Shown: positions 3,818 to 6,667 of the stretch, piece after piece
How the letters are laid out: each line of letters begins with the position of its first letter
Numbering within the stretch: the stretch's first letter is position 1
Notes under the pieces: generated by a model
Databases searched by the model: none
The model's input: only the letters and a program-made list of their open reading frames with translations
Told to the model about the DNA's origin: nothing
Assembly (NCBI GenBank): GCA_900756605.1
Contig: CAAEKX010000285.1
Coordinates: 1 to 6,667 of the forward strand
Direction of reading: 5' to 3'
Source of the DNA: Coriobacteriia bacterium
Lineage (GTDB): Bacteria > Actinomycetota > Coriobacteriia > Coriobacteriales > QAMH01
DNA: 6,667 nucleotides
Position numbers and translations under genes: made by a program

Positions 3818-5293
3818 TTATCCCTTGCTCACGACGTCGGCAACCGAACGCACGACATTATGCGTGATCGGCTTCCACTCGACCTTCTTGAAGACGGCAA
3901 TGAGGGCGATGGGGACGTAGGTGAGCATGAAGATCGGGAAGGTGAACAGGTACTTGATCTTGTCGGAGTTCTTCGCATGGATGTGGTTCCACTCGGTGAT
4001 CGTCGTAAGCGTGCCAAACACGAGCATGACGACCGCGAAGCTCAGGAAGCAGCCGGCAAGGGAGAGCACCGAGGTAACGATGGTCGCGCGTGCCTCGGCA
4101 TAGGCGAGCACGGTCGAAACCTGGCTGATGTTGAAGGAGCTCAGCGGGTCGCCCTCGAAGACGGAGCCGCTCATCATGCCCGTGGCCATCGAGAACCAAT
4201 TAGGATCGCTCGCCACGACGCCAGCACCCCCCGAGGTACTCGCGGCAACCGTTTGCACCGATGCCGCAATGCCTGCCATCTGCACGATGCCGGTGAGGCA
4301 GAAGACGAGGTTGACGGCGACGCCGGCCAAGGTGAGCAGCATGGCCGGAGCAATGGTCATGAACATGTCGTAACAGGCAAAACGGCCCTGCTTGCCACGG
4401 AAAATGCCGTTGAAGAGGAAGGAGCCATACTTGAGTAGCACCTGGTAGAAGCCCTTTGCCCAACGCATGCGCTGACGCCAGGAGTCCTTCATCGTCGTGG
4501 GCTGCTCGTCGTAGACGTAGGCATCGGCGCAGTAGCCAATGCGGATGCCGTGGGCGATGCAATCCGTCGAGAACTCGATATCCTCGGTGAGCAGGTGATG
4601 AATCCATCCGCCGTTGGACTCGAGGATATCGGCGCTGATCATGAAGCCCGTGCCGCTAATGGCGCACGAGCTGCCCATCATGTAGCGGGCATTGGAGAGG
4701 AACTTGGCCTCGCGCAAGAACCAGAGGGCACTGCCGGCGGAAATCCAGTTGGAGTCGTAGTTCTTCGAGTTGCGATAGCAGGTGAGCACCTGGTAGCCGC
4801 GATTCACGCCGCGGTTCATCGCCGCGACGAATCCGGGATCGAGCACGTTGTCGGCATCGAAGACGAAGTAGGCGTCATAATCCGTGCGCCCCGAGCAATC
4901 GCCGTAGAGCACGCGGATGCGATTGAGCGCGAAGTCGAGCGCGTGGCTCTTGCCGACGACCAGACGGTCGTTGCGTACGAGCACCTCGGCGCCGGCCTCT
5001 TCGGCAACCTGCGCCGTGTTGTCGGTGCAGTTATCGGCAATGACGAAGATGTCGATGAGCTCTTCGGGGTAGTCCTGGTTCTTGATGCTGCGCACGAGCT
5101 CGCCGATAACGGCCTCCTCGTTACGACCGGCAATCATCACGGCGAACTTGTGCAGCGGCTCGTCTTGCACGGGCGTAATCTTGCGTCGATGGTCCTTTAC
5201 CAAAACAATGACGGCATAGACGGCCTGATACATGTAGCAAAGGCTGAATACGAAGAACAGAAACAGGTTAAAGGTGTTGACGAATGTCGCCAT
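3818..5293 (-). CDS. Membrane glycosyltransferase family 2, processive type (polysaccharide synthase-like)
   Basis: Members of this group move sugars from nucleotide-sugars to a growing chain or lipid acceptor at the inner membrane (hyaluronan, cellulose and poly-GlcNAc synthases are relatives). Numbered from the ATG at 5293 (491 residues): membrane helix about 7-32, GT-A domain from AVMIAGRNEE (51-60) with IADNCTDNTA (85-94), GKSHALD (114-120), metal-binding FDADN (145-149), catalytic TED (236-238) and QRMRWAKG (274-281), the QxxRW motif of processive enzymes. A long hydrophobic stretch (310-342), a Ser/Gly/Ala-rich loop (345-400) and two more helices (about 405-430, 447-468) follow. No PilZ domain is seen. 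The frame is open to 5392, but the earlier ATGs overlap or precede the -10 box, so 5293 is preferred; its ribosome binding site is weak (GCGGGA). The acceptor and sugar are unknown. Confidence 0.93.
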   Translation of the reverse strand: MATFVNTFNLFLFFVFSLCYMYQAVYAVIVLVKDHRRKITPVQDEPLHKFAVMIAGRNEEAVIGELVRSIKNQDYPEELIDIFVIADNCTDNTAQVAEEAGAEVLVRNDRLVVGKSHALDFALNRIRVLYGDCSGRTDYDAYFVFDADNVLDPGFVAAMNRGVNRGYQVLTCYRNSKNYDSNWISAGSALWFLREAKFLSNARYMMGSSCAISGTGFMISADILESNGGWIHHLLTEDIEFSTDCIAHGIRIGYCADAYVYDEQPTTMKDSWRQRMRWAKGFYQVLLKYGSFLFNGIFRGKQGRFACYDMFMTIAPAMLLTLAGVAVNLVFCLTGIVQMAGIAASVQTVAASTSGGAGVVASDPNWFSMATGMMSGSVFEGDPLSSFNISQVSTVLAYAEARATIVTSVLSLAGCFLSFAVVMLVFGTLTTITEWNHIHAKNSDKIKYLFTFPIFMLTYVPIALIAVFKKVEWKPITHNVVRSVADVVSKG

Positions 5294-5338
5294 ATTCCCG
5301 CTGCGGTACCCCTCCAGGTATTGTCTGCAGATTCGTTG

Positions 5339-5372
5339 TTGCATTGTAATGCAAGCTGTTAGCAAGCGCCAA
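5339..5372 (-). promoter_or_regulatory. Candidate promoter of the glycosyltransferase operon with palindromic -10 region
   Basis: TTGGCG (5367-5372) and TACAAT (5343-5348) are 18 bases apart on the minus strand. The -10 box is embedded in a perfect dyad TTGCATT-GT-AATGCAA on the plus strand (5339-5354), a likely repressor site since binding there would block the -10. Transcription would begin near 5336, leaving a leader of about 43 bases to the ATG at 5293. This also argues against upstream starts for the glycosyltransferase. Confidence 0.55.
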
Positions 5373-5455
5373 TCGCTCCACAGTTTGTGCACGGGAAGTT
5401 AAGGAGACATTCAGGCGAGCAGATTGCGGGCTTGCTCTCGCAACCGATATGCGGT

Positions 5456-5561
5456 TCGCACTGGCAAGCTGCATCGCTCCGACGGTCGCTTCCCGACAGC
5501 CCGCTTCGCGGTCTTTACGGCGCGCTCCCTTAGACCTCCGCTTAGCAGCTTGCCGGTGCGA
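5456..5561. repeat. 106-bp element bounded by a 17-bp inverted repeat
   Basis: TCGCACTGGCAAGCTGC (5456-5472) is complementary to 5545-5561 at 16 of 17 positions; the one difference would be a G-U pair in one RNA strand. The 72 bases between can form smaller stems, GGTCT/AGACC (5510-5514 with 5532-5536) and CCGC-TTC-GCGG (5501-5511), which overlap slightly and are alternatives. It may be a small mobile-element remnant or a structured RNA transcribed beyond rsmA. I do not recognise it. Confidence 0.6.
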
Positions 5562-5653
5562 TCGTGAGGCAAATGGACAGGGCATTTGTCTCATACGTAA
5601 AGCGAGAGGTTGAGCCTGCTCGCTCCCCTCATTCCCCGTTTGCCTGCGCGTTG

Positions 5654-6535
5654 TTACATCGACAACAGCACAATAGCCATTTGCAAGTAGGCTTCGGGCT
5701 CGAGGGTTTCGCCGCGCACCGTGGGAGCGATGTCGCATTCGGCGAGCAGACAGTCGACGACATCCTTGGGATAGCGGCTGCTCATGGAGTTGCGGATGGT
5801 CTTGCGCCGCTGGGCAAAGGCCGCATCGGCCAGAGCACTCGCAACTTCGAGCAGCTCGGGAGCCGGTGCGTCCTCATTGCGCTCGATATGGACGACGGCG
5901 CTCTCGACATGCGGTGCGGGCATGAAGCAGCCAGGCGGAACCTGGAAACGGTCGGTCACGTGCGCACGCAGGCGCAGCTTGACCGTGTAGGCGCCGTAGT
6001 TCTTGGTGCCCACCTCGGCGCACATGCGATCCGCCACCTCGCTTTGCACCATGACCGTCATGGCATCGAGAAACTCGAAGCGCTCGAGCCAGTCGAGCAC
6101 CACCGTGGCGGCAATGCCGTAGGGCAAGTTGGAGACGAGCTGATGCGGCAGGGGCGCATCAAGGGCCGCGCTGGCTCGCTCGACCTCGTCACGCGTCAGC
6201 TTCAATGCATCCTTTTCGATAAGGACAAGACGATGGGAAAGGTCGGCGGTCGTCTGCGCGAGCACATCGAGAAGGTCGCGGTCTCGTTCGACGGCGATGA
6301 GCTTGGCACGCTCGAGCAGTGCGATGGTGAGCGTGCCGATACCCGGGCCAATCTCGAGCAGCGTGGGGAGCTCTTTGTCCGGCTGTAGATCATCGAGATG
6401 CGCGAGGTGCAGGATGTTACCGATGACGTTATCGTCCACCAGAAAGTTCTGGCCAAGCGCATGTTTGGCACTCAAGCCAAACTCCTGCAAAACGCCCCTG
6501 GTCGTCCGGGGATTCGCCAGCGACGAGTACGACAT
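5654..6535 (-). CDS. rsmA: 16S rRNA (adenine1518-N6/adenine1519-N6)-dimethyltransferase
   Basis: RsmA (KsgA) uses S-adenosylmethionine to dimethylate two adjacent adenines in the 3' terminal hairpin of 16S rRNA, a late checkpoint of 30S assembly; loss gives kasugamycin resistance in many bacteria. The 293 residues carry all expected motifs: ALGQNFLVDD (26-35), EIGPGIGTLT (61-70, SAM-binding motif I), AVERD with the acidic ribose-binding residue (81-85), KDALKL (108-113), NLPY catalytic motif (136-139), VPPGCFMPAPHVESAVV (199-215) and FAQRRKTIRN (240-249). It is slightly longer than E. coli KsgA (273). The ATG at 6535 has AGGAG six bases upstream. The same frame stays open to the window edge but contains no start codon, and a promoter lies within it, supporting this start. 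It appears to be transcribed from its own promoter. Confidence 0.98.
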   Translation of the reverse strand: MSYSSLANPRTTRGVLQEFGLSAKHALGQNFLVDDNVIGNILHLAHLDDLQPDKELPTLLEIGPGIGTLTIALLERAKLIAVERDRDLLDVLAQTTADLSHRLVLIEKDALKLTRDEVERASAALDAPLPHQLVSNLPYGIAATVVLDWLERFEFLDAMTVMVQSEVADRMCAEVGTKNYGAYTVKLRLRAHVTDRFQVPPGCFMPAPHVESAVVHIERNEDAPAPELLEVASALADAAFAQRRKTIRNSMSSRYPKDVVDCLLAECDIAPTVRGETLEPEAYLQMAIVLLSM

Positions 6536-6607
6536 CAGCGGCTCCTCGGTACGTCGGCCCGCACGGCACCGGCCACTTGGACGGCATAGGACAAGTCCTG
6601 CGGCGGA

Positions 6608-6636
6608 GTTATAGACATTAAAATCTGTTCTGGTAA
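6608..6636 (-). promoter_or_regulatory. Candidate rsmA promoter
   Basis: TTACCA (6631-6636) and TATAAC (6608-6613) are separated by 17 bases; the -10 matches five of six and the -35 four of six consensus positions, and the spacer is AT-rich in an otherwise GC-rich region. Transcription would start near 6601, giving a leader of about 65 bases. Bases beyond 6640 may include the end of another gene but cannot be assigned. Confidence 0.6.
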
Positions 6637-6667
6637 CACGGTTTACCCACTTTTCTTCATCAAGGCT

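Larger units (their letters stand above)
5294..5653. other. Gene-free region between rsmA and the glycosyltransferase gene
   Basis: These 360 bases contain no convincing gene. They hold the glycosyltransferase promoter with its palindrome (5339-5372), a dyad AACCG-ATATG-CGGTT (5442-5456), the inverted-repeat element 5456-5561, and a CAAATG/CATTTG hairpin with a seven-base loop (5570-5588). No U-run terminator for rsmA was found. Open frames on both strands translate to Arg/Ser/Ala-rich sequence unlike any family. Confidence 0.7.

Noticed and set aside
5294..5392. Longer 524-residue version of the glycosyltransferase
   Set aside because: The extra 33 residues include the predicted -10 region and palindrome, are not hydrophobic or family-like, and the earlier ATGs have no ribosome binding site.
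5268..5738. Minus-strand 156-residue open frame bridging rsmA and the glycosyltransferase gene
   Set aside because: It overlaps both real genes in another frame, has Arg/Ser/Ala-biased composition and crosses the predicted promoter and inverted repeat.
6536..6618. Short minus-strand ORF (27 residues, starting MSITPPQDLS) whose stop overlaps the rsmA ATG
   Set aside because: Its ATG lies upstream of the predicted -10 box, it has no clear ribosome binding site and its sequence resembles no family; the TGATG overlap is probably chance.
6536..6667. Upstream extension of rsmA in frame to the window edge
   Set aside because: The frame is open, but it contains no ATG, GTG or TTG and carries a good promoter; the ATG at 6535 has its own ribosome binding site and gives a normal KsgA N-terminus.

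Overview
Every gene I can support lies on the minus strand. The window suggests an Actinomycetota chromosome, most likely class Coriobacteriia. This is inferred from protein style (IF3 with an actinobacterial linker and C-terminal domain, L35, L20), high-GC coding sequence and minus-strand gene order; no database search was possible.

Reading in the direction of transcription (right to left): a promoter at 6608-6636 drives rsmA/ksgA (16S rRNA adenine dimethyltransferase, 5654-6535). A 360-base gene-free gap follows, holding a 17-bp inverted repeat (5456-5561) and a second promoter whose -10 box lies inside a perfect 16-bp palindrome (5339-5354). That promoter serves a three-gene membrane operon: a processive-type family 2 glycosyltransferase (3818-5293), a 91-residue tail-anchored protein (3514-3789) and an unrecognised 376-residue single-pass protein with an acidic cytoplasmic half and an extracytoplasmic half (2375-3505). 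This looks like a cell-envelope or exopolysaccharide module; only the glycosyltransferase belongs to a family I recognise.

Next comes the conserved translation operon infC-rpmI-rplT (IF3, L35, L20; 1013-2174). It is preceded by a hairpin-rich leader of about 160 nt, ending in an intrinsic terminator whose U-run touches the infC Shine-Dalgarno sequence. This layout fits transcription attenuation, known to be L20-controlled for the B. subtilis operon. The infC start appears to be the rare codon ATA, recalling the AUU start through which IF3 represses its own synthesis in E. coli.

Downstream of rplT is a 700-base gene-free block (310-1012) filled with two unrelated intergenic repeat families: 'CGCTCGAAATGAC' repeats (726-1003), and three diverged copies of a 60-70 bp hairpin unit bounded by GCACATT/AATGTGC (509-695). 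At the left edge is the 5' part of a GNAT acetyltransferase gene (1-309), with an operator-like 21-bp palindrome (351-371) in its upstream region.

No tRNA, rRNA, insertion sequence or true CRISPR array was seen. The most notable items are the infC leader with its ATA start, the glycosyltransferase membrane cassette and the hairpin repeat families.
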